Below are positions 8,323 to 19,057 of a DNA stretch of 42,942 bases, in pieces. Origin of the DNA: Candidatus Acetothermia bacterium (GTDB lineage Bacteria > Bipolaricaulota > Bipolaricaulia > RBG-16-55-9 > DRXL01); the NCBI GenBank assembly GCA_016179105.1, contig JACOSB010000111.1, positions 1 through 42,942 of the forward strand, read 5' to 3'. Within the stretch, counting starts at the first letter, position 1, and each line of letters starts with the position of its first letter. The position numbers and the translations under genes are program-made. The notes beneath the pieces were generated by a model. It was not told the DNA's origin. It was given only the letters and a program-made list of their open reading frames with translations, and did no database searches.

Positions 8323-9254
8323 GTCATGAGACAGCGCTTCCCGACAAGCCACTGATCGAGATCGCGAGCAGCGCCGGCTGGTGCTTTGGCGTCGAGCGCA
8401 TCGTCGACCTGGCTGAGAAACTCTTAGCGAGCGAACCGCTCCCGATCTATTGCTTGGGGGAACTGATTCATAACCCGCAAGAAGTAAAGCGCTTCGAAGC
8501 GCGGGGAATGGTCTTTGTAAAGTCCGTGAATGAGTTGCCAGCGCTCAAATCCGGGGAGACGCGAAAGATTTTAATTCGCGCACACGGGGTGGTGCCCCAA
8601 GTGAAGCAAATTCTCGAAAAGCGTGGCTGGGAGATCATCGACGGGACGTGCCCGTTGGTGACCATCCCCCATCAATTTGCCAAAAAGATCGCCGAAGATG
8701 GTTATCGTTTAGTGATTATGGGACACGAAGAACATCCGGAGATTCAGGGAATTTTGGGAGAAGTGCAAGGCTTAAAAGTGAGAGTCGACGTGATTCCCGG
8801 CCCCGAAGCGATCGAACAACTCAAACTAAAAGCCTCGGATCGGGTGGGGTTGATTTCGCAAACGACCCATCCGTACGAAAAATTCGCGCAACTCATCGGC
8901 GAAGTATTGAAGCGTTGCCTAGAAGTACGCGCATATAATACAATCTGCCAAGCAACCTTCGACCGGCAGGACGCCATCCGCGAGCTGGCTCAAAAATCTG
9001 ATGTGGTTATTGTGATCGGCGGGTTTAAGAGCAGCAACACCGCTCGCTTGGCCGAGATCGCCGAAGCATACACCGAGAGTCATCATATCGAAGACGTTTC
9101 TGAACTGAAGGGAGAGTGGCTGCAGGGCAAGAAATGGATCGGGATTTCTGCGGGGGCTTCGACGCCCCATCGCTGTATCGAAGAAGTCAAAGAGCGCATC
9201 GCGCAGCTGACCGCGGGAACGGGCGCTCAGGTCAGCGCGCACGTATCTGGCTAA
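8319..9254 (+). CDS. ispH: 4-hydroxy-3-methylbut-2-enyl diphosphate reductase
   Basis: IspH is the iron-sulfur enzyme of the last MEP-pathway step, giving IPP and DMAPP. The three cluster cysteines are present in SAGWCFGV (Cys22), DGTCPLV and NTICQATFDRQ. Substrate-binding motifs ELIHNPQEV, IRAHGV, MGHEEHPE and the C-terminal GFKSSNTARLAEIA and GISAGASTP are intact. The 311-residue length is normal for the short bacterial form. It lies in the cmk-plsC-ispH-rpsA arrangement and is translationally coupled to plsC. Confidence 0.95.
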   Translation: MSHETALPDKPLIEIASSAGWCFGVERIVDLAEKLLASEPLPIYCLGELIHNPQEVKRFEARGMVFVKSVNELPALKSGETRKILIRAHGVVPQVKQILEKRGWEIIDGTCPLVTIPHQFAKKIAEDGYRLVIMGHEEHPEIQGILGEVQGLKVRVDVIPGPEAIEQLKLKASDRVGLISQTTHPYEKFAQLIGEVLKRCLEVRAYNTICQATFDRQDAIRELAQKSDVVIVIGGFKSSNTARLAEIAEAYTESHHIEDVSELKGEWLQGKKWIGISAGASTPHRCIEEVKERIAQLTAGTGAQVSAHVSG

Positions 9255-9293
9255 GCGGCCGGAAATCGATTAGGTAAGTAAGGTGATCAGAGC

Positions 9294-11015
9294 ATGTCCG
9301 ATGTAGAGCGCAACCAGACGACGAGCGAGACCTCCAAGATGGAGGAGTTTTTCGGCCAGCAGGATGTCACGACCTACTCACGGGGCGACATCTTGATGGG
9401 CAAGATTGTGCAGCTGGGCGACGAGCAGGTTCTCGTCGATATCGGGTATAAGTCCGAAGCCATTATGAAAGTCTCCGATTTGGCTCCGTACCATCGCAGC
9501 CAGCCGGTCAAGCCCGGAGACCAAGTCGAAGTGTTGGTGACTTATATCGACGAGGAAGAGGGAACGGTCTATGTGTCGGAGAAGGCGGCGATCTACGAGA
9601 AGAAGATCGGCGAGCTGGAAAGAGCTTACAAGCATCGCACGCCTGTCACCGGCACGGTCGAGGACGAAGTCCGGGATGCCGGCTATCATGTCAATCTGAA
9701 GGGCATTCGCGCCTTCCTGCCCGGCTCGCACCTGGGAACGGATTTGCCCGCTGAGATCAATGAACTGAGGGGCAAAGAGATCCTGTTTGTGATCCTCGAG
9801 CTTGATCGCCGCGAGCATAACTTGGTCGTCTCGCATCGCGACTACATGAGAGACCAAGACCGCAAGCGCAAGGACGAACTCTTTGCCAAGCTCCAGCCCG
9901 GCGAAGTGCGAGAAGGTACCATCAAGAGTGTCGTCGACTTCGGCATCTTCGTCGACCTCGGAGGGTTTGAGGGGCTCGTGCATCGCTCTGAGATCAGCTG
10001 GAAAGAAGTCCCGGTGCCGCCCAACACCTACAAGCTGGGAGACAAGCTCCAAGTAAAAATTTTGGGCATCGATCGCAACAAAGATCGCATCTCGCTCTCG
10101 CTCAAGCAGTTGCGCCCCAACCCCTGGGAAGGCCTTGCGACACGCTATCCCAAGGGCCAAAAATTCACGGGCGAAGTGGTGAGTTTGACGGATTTCGGCG
10201 CCTTCGTGCGCTTGGAAGACGACGTCGAGGGCCTGGTGCATATTTCTGAGTTGAGCTGGGGATTCCCGACGCACCCCAAGGAAATCGTCCACGTCGGCCA
10301 GAAGGTGGAAGTCGTCGTGCTCGACGTCAACGAGACCGACCGCCGTGTGTCACTCAGCATGCGCCGCGCCCAGCCCGATCCGTGGGAGAAGATCGAAGAG
10401 AAATATCCCGAGGGCAAACTCGTCAAGGGCAAAGTGACCAAGTTGGTCGAGTTCGGGGCTTTTATCGAGCTAGAGCCCGGCGTCGAAGCGCTCTTGCACG
10501 TCTCCGAGATCAGCTGGGAGCACGTGGCGCGGCCGGGCGATGTGCTGAAAGAGAACCAAGAAATCGAAGCCAAAGTGATCAAGTCCGACGGGGTCAAGCG
10601 CAAGATCCGCCTCAGCCTCAAAGAGCTGAAGCAAGACCCGTGGCACACCTTCACGGAAAATTTCTCCTTGGGTTCGGTCATCGAGGGTAAGATTACCGAG
10701 ATCAAAGATTTTGGCGCGTTCATTAAATTGACGGATGAAGTCGAGGGATTGATTCACGTCTCAGAAATTACGGATCAGCGTATCGCTACGCCCGCCGACG
10801 TGCTCAAGGTGGGAGATACAGTCACCGCGAAAATCATCGGGATCAACGAAGAGAAGCGCCAGGTCCGGCTCTCGATGCGGCATCGACCCGAAGAGCCCGA
10901 AGCGCCCGCGCGCAGCAGCACGGCTAAGGAGCCCGAAGACAGCGGCCACCAAGCCGTCACGATGGGTGAGCGCTTGAAAGCGATGCGCGAGCAACTCAAA
11001 GATAAATTTCAATAG
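9294..11015 (+). CDS. rpsA: 30S ribosomal protein S1
   Basis: S1 binds mRNA at the platform of the 30S subunit and helps initiation on structured or weak-SD messages. The 573-residue protein contains six S1 OB-fold repeats beginning near residues 29, 114, 200, 285, 372 and 459. The first two are the divergent ribosome-binding ones; the last four share (D/E)FG(A/I)FV-L--(G/V)EGL(V/I)H-SE(I/L). A charged tail ends in KDKFQ. AAGGTGAT at 9280-9287 precedes the ATG. Full-length six-domain S1 is typical of Gram-negative-type lineages rather than low-GC Firmicutes, which usually carry shorter versions. Confidence 0.95.
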   Translation: MSDVERNQTTSETSKMEEFFGQQDVTTYSRGDILMGKIVQLGDEQVLVDIGYKSEAIMKVSDLAPYHRSQPVKPGDQVEVLVTYIDEEEGTVYVSEKAAIYEKKIGELERAYKHRTPVTGTVEDEVRDAGYHVNLKGIRAFLPGSHLGTDLPAEINELRGKEILFVILELDRREHNLVVSHRDYMRDQDRKRKDELFAKLQPGEVREGTIKSVVDFGIFVDLGGFEGLVHRSEISWKEVPVPPNTYKLGDKLQVKILGIDRNKDRISLSLKQLRPNPWEGLATRYPKGQKFTGEVVSLTDFGAFVRLEDDVEGLVHISELSWGFPTHPKEIVHVGQKVEVVVLDVNETDRRVSLSMRRAQPDPWEKIEEKYPEGKLVKGKVTKLVEFGAFIELEPGVEALLHVSEISWEHVARPGDVLKENQEIEAKVIKSDGVKRKIRLSLKELKQDPWHTFTENFSLGSVIEGKITEIKDFGAFIKLTDEVEGLIHVSEITDQRIATPADVLKVGDTVTAKIIGINEEKRQVRLSMRHRPEEPEAPARSSTAKEPEDSGHQAVTMGERLKAMREQLKDKFQ

Positions 11016-11027
11016 CGACTGAAGCGT

Positions 11028-11660
11028 ATGACTGGGGAATTCGTGTGGAAAGCCGCGGCGGCGGCTGTGGCTTTCTACGTGCTCGGGTCCATTCCGTTCA
11101 GTTACATCATCGCCCGACTCTCCGGGAAACTCGACATTCGCGAACATGGCAGCGGCAACGTGGGCGCGACCAACGTGGGGCGTGTGGTCGGCTTTGGCTA
11201 CGGAATCCTCGCCTTCGCCCTCGATGCGTCCAAGGGGATCATTTCGGGATGGCTGGCACAACTATGGGGCGTACCCATCTGGCTCGCCGTGCTTGCTCCG
11301 ATCGGACACAACTGGAGTATTTTTCTTAAATTCACGGGTGGCAAGGGCGTTGCGACGACGCTGGGCTTATTGTTGATGGTCTCTCCTCAAGCGTTAGTGG
11401 TCACAGCAGCTCTCTGGATTCTCATCACGCTCTTGACTCAATACGTCTCGCTCGCGTCGATTGTTTCTCTCTTGTGCGCTCCGGTCGCGATCTATTTTTT
11501 CACCTCGCAGCGTACCGAGAAGGCCGACTGGGGGAGCGTCATTCTGTTTGCTGCGCTCGGCCTACTCTCGGCGTGGAAGCATCGCTCGAATATTCAACGC
11601 TTATTAAGCGGGCAAGAGAGCAAGATTTTCAAAAAGAAACAGAAATCGCCCAGCGGCTGA
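11028..11660 (+). CDS. plsY: Acyl-phosphate glycerol-3-phosphate acyltransferase
   Basis: PlsY is a polytopic enzyme that transfers an acyl group from acyl-phosphate to glycerol-3-phosphate, the first step of phospholipid synthesis. The 210-residue protein has five to six hydrophobic segments and all three family motifs: GSIPFSYIIARLSGKLDIREHGSGNVGATN split between the first two, and GHNWSIFLKFTGGKGVATTLG. It is 12 nt downstream of rpsA and is probably the last gene of the operon. The C-terminus is basic (KKKQKSPSG). It would feed lysophosphatidate to PlsC encoded upstream. Confidence 0.95.
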   Translation: MTGEFVWKAAAAAVAFYVLGSIPFSYIIARLSGKLDIREHGSGNVGATNVGRVVGFGYGILAFALDASKGIISGWLAQLWGVPIWLAVLAPIGHNWSIFLKFTGGKGVATTLGLLLMVSPQALVVTAALWILITLLTQYVSLASIVSLLCAPVAIYFFTSQRTEKADWGSVILFAALGLLSAWKHRSNIQRLLSGQESKIFKKKQKSPSG

Positions 11661-11751
11661 TCGTCCGTGACTGAAATTGTTGGGTGAGACAACACATCAC
11701 GCACATCGCCCCCTTGACCGACGAGTTGAGCGAAGGGTTACGCTGGTTGAA

Positions 11752-12348
11752 CTATTGGTGCTTAAACCCTTCTTCGTTCTCGTCGGGATGGAGCCCGAGA
11801 GGCTCGCCGTCGATACTCACACCGAGACCCAAGACAGTGCGATTCGCATACGCAAAATAAGCGACAATCTGATTCAGATCGAGAATTCCAGCATCATCGA
11901 GTCCAGCGTTGCGCAATACATCGAGATCTCTTGCTTCCATCTGAGCCGGTGTCTTCGTGAGCTTGGTAGCATAAGCACAGAGCGCTTGCTCGCGCTGAGT
12001 GAGAGGCGTTGAAGCTTGCTTGCCGATAGCCGCGCTCAGCTCGAGGGCTAATCGGGCACTGCCAAGATGACGCGCGAGTCCGGCACGATGATGCTCGACG
12101 CAATAATCACAGCCGTTGAGTCGCGAGACCCAAACTCCAACCAACTCGCGTTCGCGCGGAGAAAGAGCATTGGGCTTCGTATGTATTGTTGCTTTGTAGA
12201 GCGCTAAGTGTGCTACCAATGTGCGCGGGCGCAGGCTGTGCGCTTTCAAGATGTTGTCGATATGTCCACTGGGCGTCTTCACTTGATCGTAGAGAGTCTT
12301 GAGTTCGCCCTCAACATCATTAAGATCAATTGTCTTAATCCAAGTCAC
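11752..12348 (-). CDS. AhpD-like carboxymuconolactone decarboxylase family peroxidase-related protein
   Basis: The 198-residue protein has the AhpD/CMD fold with the redox motif CDYCVEHH, where CxxC is followed by a conserved histidine. The segment LSPRERELVGVWVSRLNGCDYC is characteristic of the peroxidase-related subfamily. Such proteins reduce peroxides through the CxxC pair; the natural reductant here is unknown. It starts with GTG 12348 preceded by GGGAG, 13 nt behind the stop of the M20 deacylase, and is probably cotranscribed with it. It converges with plsY; no clear terminator is visible in the 91-nt gap. Confidence 0.85.
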   Translation of the reverse strand: MTWIKTIDLNDVEGELKTLYDQVKTPSGHIDNILKAHSLRPRTLVAHLALYKATIHTKPNALSPRERELVGVWVSRLNGCDYCVEHHRAGLARHLGSARLALELSAAIGKQASTPLTQREQALCAYATKLTKTPAQMEARDLDVLRNAGLDDAGILDLNQIVAYFAYANRTVLGLGVSIDGEPLGLHPDENEEGFKHQ

Positions 12349-12361
12349 AAACTTGCTCCCT

Positions 12362-13510
12362 TCATTTACAAAAGCGACGTGTCGTCTCCACCATCACTTG
12401 CGCCACGGAGACAACCGAATCGAGATCGACCCACTCGACGGCCTCATGCGCGCCGGCACCCGAGGAGCCATAATTCACCGTGGGAATTCCCGCTTCAGCA
12501 AAGACGGCTGCGTCCATCCAGAACGCGACGCCCGCTTCTTCAGGTTGAACCCCAGTAACGGACTGAGCCGCTGCTCGAAGGTGTCGCACGACGGGCTCGT
12601 CCCGATCGCACAACAACGACGGGCGATGGAAGGAGCAATTCACATCAACTTCTTCTCCAGCAGAACGAATCACTTCTTCAAGTTCGCGAACGGCGTCTTC
12701 AGGTTTTTCGCCCGGAATCGTGCGGCGCTCGACTTTGAGCGTGCATTCGGGAGCATAAGTCGAAATCCCACTGCCACCCTGGATGAGTGCGCAGTGCATC
12801 GAAGCTGGTCCAACTAACGGATGCACTCTCTTACGCAACACTCTTCGATCAAACTCTTCGAATGCTACGATGATGCGACTCATCTTGCCGATCGCGCTCA
12901 CGCCTATATCCCAACGGCTGCCGTGAGCCGCTCTTCCTTTGGTCGTAATCTCGGCCCAGACGAAGCCCTTGTGTCCAAGAATAATTTTCTGCTCGCTCGG
13001 CTCGACGAGAATGCACGCGTCGGCTTTGTGTTTTTTCACAAAATCGTCAGCGCCGATGCTCGCATATTCTTCGTCGACAACGAGCGCGAGAATGAGTTTT
13101 CCGCGAATGTTTGAGTCAGCAGCGATGACTGCGGCAGCGCTCATAATAGCCGCGACGCCGCCTTTCATATCATAGCTCCCGCGGCCGTAGACTTTGTTGC
13201 CCGCGACGCGTGGCTCGAAGGGTGAGATCGTCATTCCAGAGGTGCCTACGGTATCAAGATGAGCACACAAACAGAGCGTCGGTCCGTTGCCAGAGCCGAC
13301 TTCGGCGTATACGTTGGGACGGCCAGGTGCTGCTTCTTCGAGTCGTGCCGTGACGCTGTGTGCTTGGAGCCAACTGTGAGCGAATTCAGCGATGGTTTTT
13401 TCACCGTAGGGTTCTTCAGGAGCGACCGTCGGGTTGACGGAAGGAATGGAGATGAGTTTGCAGAGGAGATCTTGAACTGATGAGCGAGAAAGCGAATCGT
13501 GATTGGGCAT
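12362..13510 (-). CDS. M20 family metallopeptidase (ArgE/DapE-type deacylase)
   Basis: The 382-residue protein has the M20 dizinc pattern: CAHLDTVG (H-x-D), YGRGSYDMKGG (bridging Asp), VVDEEYASIGA (catalytic and metal Glu) and ILVEPSE, with a late His in SGAGAHEAVEW. A dimerisation domain lies between about residues 185 and 290. Family members remove acyl groups from N-acetylornithine, succinyl-diaminopimelate or short peptides, and sequence alone does not fix the substrate. No arginine or lysine genes are adjacent. It lies 5 nt behind hicA on the same strand. Confidence 0.87.
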   Translation of the reverse strand: MPNHDSLSRSSVQDLLCKLISIPSVNPTVAPEEPYGEKTIAEFAHSWLQAHSVTARLEEAAPGRPNVYAEVGSGNGPTLCLCAHLDTVGTSGMTISPFEPRVAGNKVYGRGSYDMKGGVAAIMSAAAVIAADSNIRGKLILALVVDEEYASIGADDFVKKHKADACILVEPSEQKIILGHKGFVWAEITTKGRAAHGSRWDIGVSAIGKMSRIIVAFEEFDRRVLRKRVHPLVGPASMHCALIQGGSGISTYAPECTLKVERRTIPGEKPEDAVRELEEVIRSAGEEVDVNCSFHRPSLLCDRDEPVVRHLRAAAQSVTGVQPEEAGVAFWMDAAVFAEAGIPTVNYGSSGAGAHEAVEWVDLDSVVSVAQVMVETTRRFCK

Positions 13511-13515
13511 AAAAA

Positions 13516-13746
13516 TTATAAGGGCTTGAGCAACTCAAAGTATTGTTCTCGTGTCATTCCCACCGTACTCATGTTCGCTCGGATGATCGTTACCGGAACT
13601 TCATCATATTTGAGGATAACAACAGGGCGTCGGGCATGTGGGTATTCGTAAACTAAATGTGAACCATGTTGGCGCACCAATGTACATCCAAAGTTTTCAA
13701 AAATTTTAGCTTGAATCTTCCAATCTGTTGCCGATAACCGCGGCAT
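13516..13746 (-). CDS. hicA: HicA-family mRNA interferase toxin
   Basis: The 76-residue protein has the HicA/YcfA double-stranded-RNA-binding-like fold with the conserved GCTLVRQHGSHLVYEYP segment; the histidine of the G-S-H motif is the catalytic residue in the family. HicA toxins cleave mRNA when not bound by HicB. Its ATG shares one base with the hicB stop (TGATG), so the toxin is translated behind the antitoxin. This antitoxin-first order is less common than hicAB. Confidence 0.85.
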   Translation of the reverse strand: MPRLSATDWKIQAKIFENFGCTLVRQHGSHLVYEYPHARRPVVILKYDEVPVTIIRANMSTVGMTREQYFELLKPL

Positions 13747-14039
13747 CAGCGAGTAGCTGGCAGTGGTAGCTCGATTTGGCCAATGAAGTGTTCTGCACGT
13801 TCTATGGTTTCGCCCTTGGAAATCAAACCGGCTTCTTCCAACAACTCGCGAAGAGTGCCTTTTTTGGATGTCTCTTCAAGAAAGATTTCAAAGACTTCAT
13901 GTAGATTCTGCCAAGCTTCTTCTACGGTATGTCCGCAGGAAGCAAGGTCTAGTTCTCGGCAATAAGCAGTGTACATATTGCCTTCTCGCCAGACTTCGGC
14001 TGTGAGACGAAGTGTTTTAGGAGTATGCTTGCGTTTCAT
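13746..14039 (-). CDS. hicB: HicB-family antitoxin
   Basis: The 97-residue protein has the partial RNase H-like HicB fold: YTAYCRELDLASCGHTVEEAWQNLHEVFEIFLEE. The start is ATG 14039 (MKRKHTPKTLRL); the longer reading from 14099 would run into the hairpin at 14092-14115. It contains no obvious C-terminal DNA-binding domain. It is immediately followed by hicA with a 1-nt overlap, forming a complete type II toxin-antitoxin module placed behind the ATP synthase operon. Confidence 0.83.
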   Translation of the reverse strand: MKRKHTPKTLRLTAEVWREGNMYTAYCRELDLASCGHTVEEAWQNLHEVFEIFLEETSKKGTLRELLEEAGLISKGETIERAEHFIGQIELPLPATR

Positions 14040-14091
14040 AGCTAAATTATAGCTGAAGGGAACTAGGTTGAGCGAACCAATGAAAAATTTT

Positions 14092-14115
14092 AGGGGCACG
14101 GAAGGCCGTGCCCCT
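14092..14115. repeat. GTAGGGGC-type palindrome at the end of the atp operon
   Basis: AGGGGCACGG (14092-14101) and CCGTGCCCCT (14106-14115) form a perfect 10-bp stem with a 4-nt loop. It lies 38 nt downstream of the atpD stop. On the operon strand the stem is followed by AAAATTTTTCATTGG, so it may also serve as the transcription terminator of the ATP synthase operon. It shares the AGGGGC outer sequence with the palindromes at 4842 and 28797. Confidence 0.65.
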
Positions 14116-14152
14116 CATCTCATTCCAGTTTTTGCCTGAGAAATTTCTGTAA

Positions 14153-15595
<1,443 letters not shown>

Positions 15596-15608
15596 CTACG
15601 AAAATCTC

Positions 15609-16472
15609 TTACTCGGCTTGTTTGCGCAAGGCTTCCGTGCCGCCGATGATGTCCGCGATCGCACGGGTAATCTCTTGCTGGCGCGCCTTGTTGGACTGCA
15701 TCGTGAGTTCATCGATAAGCTCACTCGCGTTGTCGGTTGCGTTTTTCATCGCGATGCGGCGGATCGCGTTCTCGCTCGCCTTGCTCTCCATGATCATTCG
15801 GTAAATCTTTGCCCGCAGATAGTGCGGCGCGATCTCGCTCAGCGCTTTGTCGACGCTCGGCTCGGCGAGATATTGTTTGTCCTCGCCCTCGATCGCAGAA
15901 AGCTCTTTTTTCTCTAAGGGCAAAATCTTTTCAGACATCACTTCTTGCTTGAAATCGTTAATAAAACGCATGTAGATGACGTGTACTTCTTTGAATCCAC
16001 CTGCCTGAAAAAATTTTAACAAATCGGCAGCGATCGTTTCGGCTTGCTCGTACTCCGGCTCGTCGTAGAATTTCACGTACTGTTGGACGACTTCGAACTT
16101 TTCGTGCTCGAAGAAGACGCGTGCTTTGTCGCCGCCCAGAATGAGTTTAGGATTCTGCGTCTTAGTTGCGCGATCGCGTGTGGCGCGATTAAGATCGCCC
16201 TTGAATCGGCCACACAAGCCTCGGTCGGAGTTGAGCACAAAGATACCAACTGAATCACCACCCTGGGACTCTAGCAACGGATGACTCGGGTCTTCGAGCC
16301 CGTGGATGAGATGCTGAACTACTTCTTCGAGTGAATTGGCGTATCGCCGCGTCGCGGCAAGACGGGCCTTCATTTTGAAGACGCGCGTCATCGCGATCGC
16401 GTACATCGCGTGCGTGATCTGTTCGACGTTGTGCACGCTCGAGATACGCTGCTTAATATCACGTACGGCCAT
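15609..16472 (-). CDS. atpG: F1 ATP synthase subunit gamma
   Basis: AtpG is the central shaft of F1. The 287-residue protein starts [23 protein letters not shown], matching the N-terminal coiled-coil helix, and ends with ASELIDELTMQSNKARQQEITRAIADIIGG, the C-terminal helix of the shaft. The middle is the usual Rossmann-like domain (VGIFVLNSDRGLCGRFKGDL). Its ATG shares one base with the atpA TAA (TAATG). With atpC missing, this subunit is the only visible shaft component. Confidence 0.97.
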   Translation of the reverse strand: MAVRDIKQRISSVHNVEQITHAMYAIAMTRVFKMKARLAATRRYANSLEEVVQHLIHGLEDPSHPLLESQGGDSVGIFVLNSDRGLCGRFKGDLNRATRDRATKTQNPKLILGGDKARVFFEHEKFEVVQQYVKFYDEPEYEQAETIAADLLKFFQAGGFKEVHVIYMRFINDFKQEVMSEKILPLEKKELSAIEGEDKQYLAEPSVDKALSEIAPHYLRAKIYRMIMESKASENAIRRIAMKNATDNASELIDELTMQSNKARQQEITRAIADIIGGTEALRKQAE

Positions 16473-18013
16473 TAGGCGAACATCTCCTTGAATTCTTTGA
16501 TGGCCGCGCGCAGCGACTCATCCGTCTCCTTGTCCATCACTTTTTTCTCGCGGAGAGTAGCCAAGATATTGGCCTTGCGACTTCTCATAAAATCCAAATA
16601 CCCTCGCTCGAAGTCGTGCAGGCGCTCGACCGCCAGATCGTCCACGAAGCCGTTGGTAGCAGCGAAGATGACGACCACTTGTTCTTCTACGGGCATCGGC
16701 TCAAATTGAGGCTGTTTCAGAATTTCCTGGACGCGTTTGCCGCGCTCGAGCTGCGCGCGTGAGACTTCATCGAGCTCGGAGCTAAACTCGGCGAACGCTT
16801 TCAGGTCGTTATACTGCGCGATGTCTAGCTTCAAGCGCCCGGCGACACGGCTCATCGCTTTGATTTGCGCCGCACCGCCTACGCGAGAGACTGAAATGCC
16901 CGCGTTCATGGCCGGACGGATGCCGGCGTTGAAGAGGCCGCTCTCCAAGAAGATCTGACCGTCTGTAATTGAAATGACGTTGGTCGGAATATACGCCGTG
17001 ACGTCGCCAGCTTTGGTCTCGATGACCGGAAGCGCGGTGAGGCTGCCACCGCCGTTGTCTTTGTTCATACGGGCCGCGCGCTCGAGCAAACGCGAGTGCG
17101 AGTAGAAAATATCTCCCGGATACGCCTCGCGTCCTGGAGGGCGTCGCAACAGCAGAGCGAGCTCTCTATAAGCGATTGCATGCTTCGAAAGGTCGTCATA
17201 GATCACCAGCGCGTCCTTGCCCGCGAACATAAAATACTCACCCATCGCGCAGCCAGCATAGGGCGCGAGCCACTGCAACGGCGCCGGTTCGCTCGCATCT
17301 GCTGACACTACAATGGTGTAGTCCATCGCGCCGTACTTTCTTAAAGTTTCTACAGTCTTTGCCACGGTCGAAGACTTTTGGCCGATGGCAACATAAATGC
17401 AATAGAGCGGACGGTAGCCCAATTTTGCAGCTTCAGGCGTGTGGGTAAATTTTTGGTTGATAATCGTGTCGATCGCAATGGCTGTCTTACCCGTCTGGCG
17501 GTCGCCGATGATGAGCTCGCGCTGGCCTCTGCCAATCGGCGTCATTGCATCGATCGCTTTAAGACCCGTTTGAACCGGGGTGTCCACTGGCTGACGCTTG
17601 ATGATGCCGGGCGCTTTGAACTCAACGGGACGAATCTTGGTGGTTTTGATGGGGCCACGGCCATCCTTAGGCTCGCCCAAGGGGCTGACGACGCGACCCA
17701 AAAGCTCTTCGCCGACTCTGGTTTCCAAGACGCGGCCGGTGCGCTTGACCGTGTCGCCTTCTTTAATTTGTTCGTCTTCACCGAAAATCACAGCGCCAAC
17801 GCTATCTTCTGCTAAGTTAAGAGCAAGGCCCGTAATATCATGCGGAAACTCCAAGAGCTCGGCGGCAAGACAATTCTCTAAACCATAGATCTGGGCAATG
17901 CCGTCGCCGACTTCGACGACAACACCTGTCTCTTCGAGCTTCAACTCTTTCTGATAATTCTTGATGCGCTCTTTGATGAGCGCACTTATCTCGGCAGCAC
18001 TCGTTCGTGGCAT
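16472..18013 (-). CDS. atpA: F1 ATP synthase subunit alpha
   Basis: AtpA is the non-catalytic nucleotide-binding subunit of F1. The 513-residue protein has the P-loop [16 protein letters not shown], the [18 protein letters not shown]alker B region and the arginine-finger region [15 protein letters not shown]. The N-terminal [16 protein letters not shown] helix that binds delta is present. It is preceded by atpH and overlaps atpG by one nt. Confidence 0.98.
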   Translation of the reverse strand: MPRTSAAEISALIKERIKNYQKELKLEETGVVVEVGDGIAQIYGLENCLAAELLEFPHDITGLALNLAEDSVGAVIFGEDEQIKEGDTVKRTGRVLETRVGEELLGRVVSPLGEPKDGRGPIKTTKIRPVEFKAPGIIKRQPVDTPVQTGLKAIDAMTPIGRGQRELIIGDRQTGKTAIAIDTIINQKFTHTPEAAKLGYRPLYCIYVAIGQKSSTVAKTVETLRKYGAMDYTIVVSADASEPAPLQWLAPYAGCAMGEYFMFAGKDALVIYDDLSKHAIAYRELALLLRRPPGREAYPGDIFYSHSRLLERAARMNKDNGGGSLTALPVIETKAGDVTAYIPTNVISITDGQIFLESGLFNAGIRPAMNAGISVSRVGGAAQIKAMSRVAGRLKLDIAQYNDLKAFAEFSSELDEVSRAQLERGKRVQEILKQPQFEPMPVEEQVVVIFAATNGFVDDLAVERLHDFERGYLDFMRSRKANILATLREKKVMDKETDESLRAAIKEFKEMFA

Positions 18014-18032
18014 ACATCCTCCCGGCTTAGAA

Positions 18033-18572
18033 TTATTCTTCGCTTAAAATCTGTTCTTTCAGTCGTGCCAATTGCGTCTCAATGCTTCCGTCCAAGACTT
18101 TATCGCCGATTTGCATTCGCAATCCTCCGAGCATGGTCGAGTCAACCTGCTGGTTTAGTTTCACGTTCATGTTTGTGAGCTGAGTCAATCGCGCAGCAAT
18201 CTCTTGTTGTAAATTGCCCTTGTCTAGCGCGAATGGGGTGAAGATAGTGACGCGCAGCACGCGGTCTTTCTCCTGGCGTAGAGCCAAAAACGCGTCATAG
18301 ATAAAATTCAGTAATCGGGTGCGATTGCGCTCGACAAGGAGTTTCAGCAAATTGAGCAAGTAAGGATTCACGTCACCAAAAATTTGATCGAGCAATCTGA
18401 TCTTGTCGTCGTTGGGAATGAGTGGGTGCAATAGATACTGATCTAGCCCCGACTCGTGCGTCAATCGGGCGACTTGCCCGAGCGCTTCTTCGATGGATTC
18501 TAACGCGTTGGCTTCGGCTCCGAGTTCATAGAGAGCCGAGGCGTAGCTCTGCGCGACATCGCGGGATTTCAT
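18033..18572 (-). CDS. atpH: F1 ATP synthase subunit delta
   Basis: AtpH connects the peripheral stalk to the top of the alpha/beta hexamer. The 179-residue protein shows the family N-terminus ([14 protein letters not shown]) and the C-terminal block [37 protein letters not shown]. Its ATG shares one base with the TGA of the upstream b-type gene (TGATG). Confidence 0.95.
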   Translation of the reverse strand: MKSRDVAQSYASALYELGAEANALESIEEALGQVARLTHESGLDQYLLHPLIPNDDKIRLLDQIFGDVNPYLLNLLKLLVERNRTRLLNFIYDAFLALRQEKDRVLRVTIFTPFALDKGNLQQEIAARLTQLTNMNVKLNQQVDSTMLGGLRMQIGDKVLDGSIETQLARLKEQILSEE

Positions 18573-19057
18573 CAGTTCAGCACTTTCTTGTCCAGTCCGT
18601 TCAAGAAGTCACGCACCAAGCGTTCTTGGTCGCTCGGGGTGAGTTCTTGCTTGATGGCTTCGGCGGCGCGCTGCATCGCTTCTTCGAGCGCCTCGCGCTT
18701 CAGCTCTTTGAGAATATTTTGATACTCAAGCTCGGCTTCGAGTTTTGCTTGCTCGTGGATGCGCTTGGCTTCGGCCTCGGCCATCTCGCGGATCTCTGCC
18801 TGGACGCGCTCGCCCATCTTGCGCGCGTCTTGCAAGATCTCCTGGGCTTTGGCACCGGCGTTGGTCAACTCGTGCTCGGCCTGCGCCTTCAGTACTGCTG
18901 CTTCTTGTTCGAGCTTTTGCGCTTGATCGAGCTCGGCTTTGATATGCTCGCGACGCTTCTGCAACATCGCGCCCACATCGATCTTGCGCACCAACCAGAC
19001 GATAAGCCCAGCCAAGACTAAGAAGTTAATCCAACGCCAGATTTCGATTAAGTTCAT
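18572..19057 (-). CDS. atpF: F0 ATP synthase subunit b, second copy (b')
   Basis: The 161-residue protein has one N-terminal membrane helix (about residues 7-25, INFLVLAGLIVWLV) followed by a long Lys/Glu/Ala-rich coiled coil ending in a delta-binding region (KALNGLDKKVLN-like). It is the second of two adjacent, dissimilar b-type genes and starts inside an ATGA overlap with the first. Two different b genes imply a heterodimeric b/b' stalk as in photosynthetic bacteria and several deep-branching lineages, rather than a b2 homodimer. Confidence 0.9.
   Translation of the reverse strand: MNLIEIWRWINFLVLAGLIVWLVRKIDVGAMLQKRREHIKAELDQAQKLEQEAAVLKAQAEHELTNAGAKAQEILQDARKMGERVQAEIREMAEAEAKRIHEQAKLEAELEYQNILKELKREALEEAMQRAAEAIKQELTPSDQERLVRDFLNGLDKKVLN

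Noticed and set aside
9378..10292. Long open frame of 304 codons antisense to rpsA
   Set aside because: It is a mirror of the codon-biased rpsA frame with no ribosome site and no protein family character.
13505..13525. TATAAT just before the M20 gene as a leaderless promoter
   Set aside because: The hexamer ends only 4 nt before the ATG, too close for a start at or before the codon, and no -35 is present.
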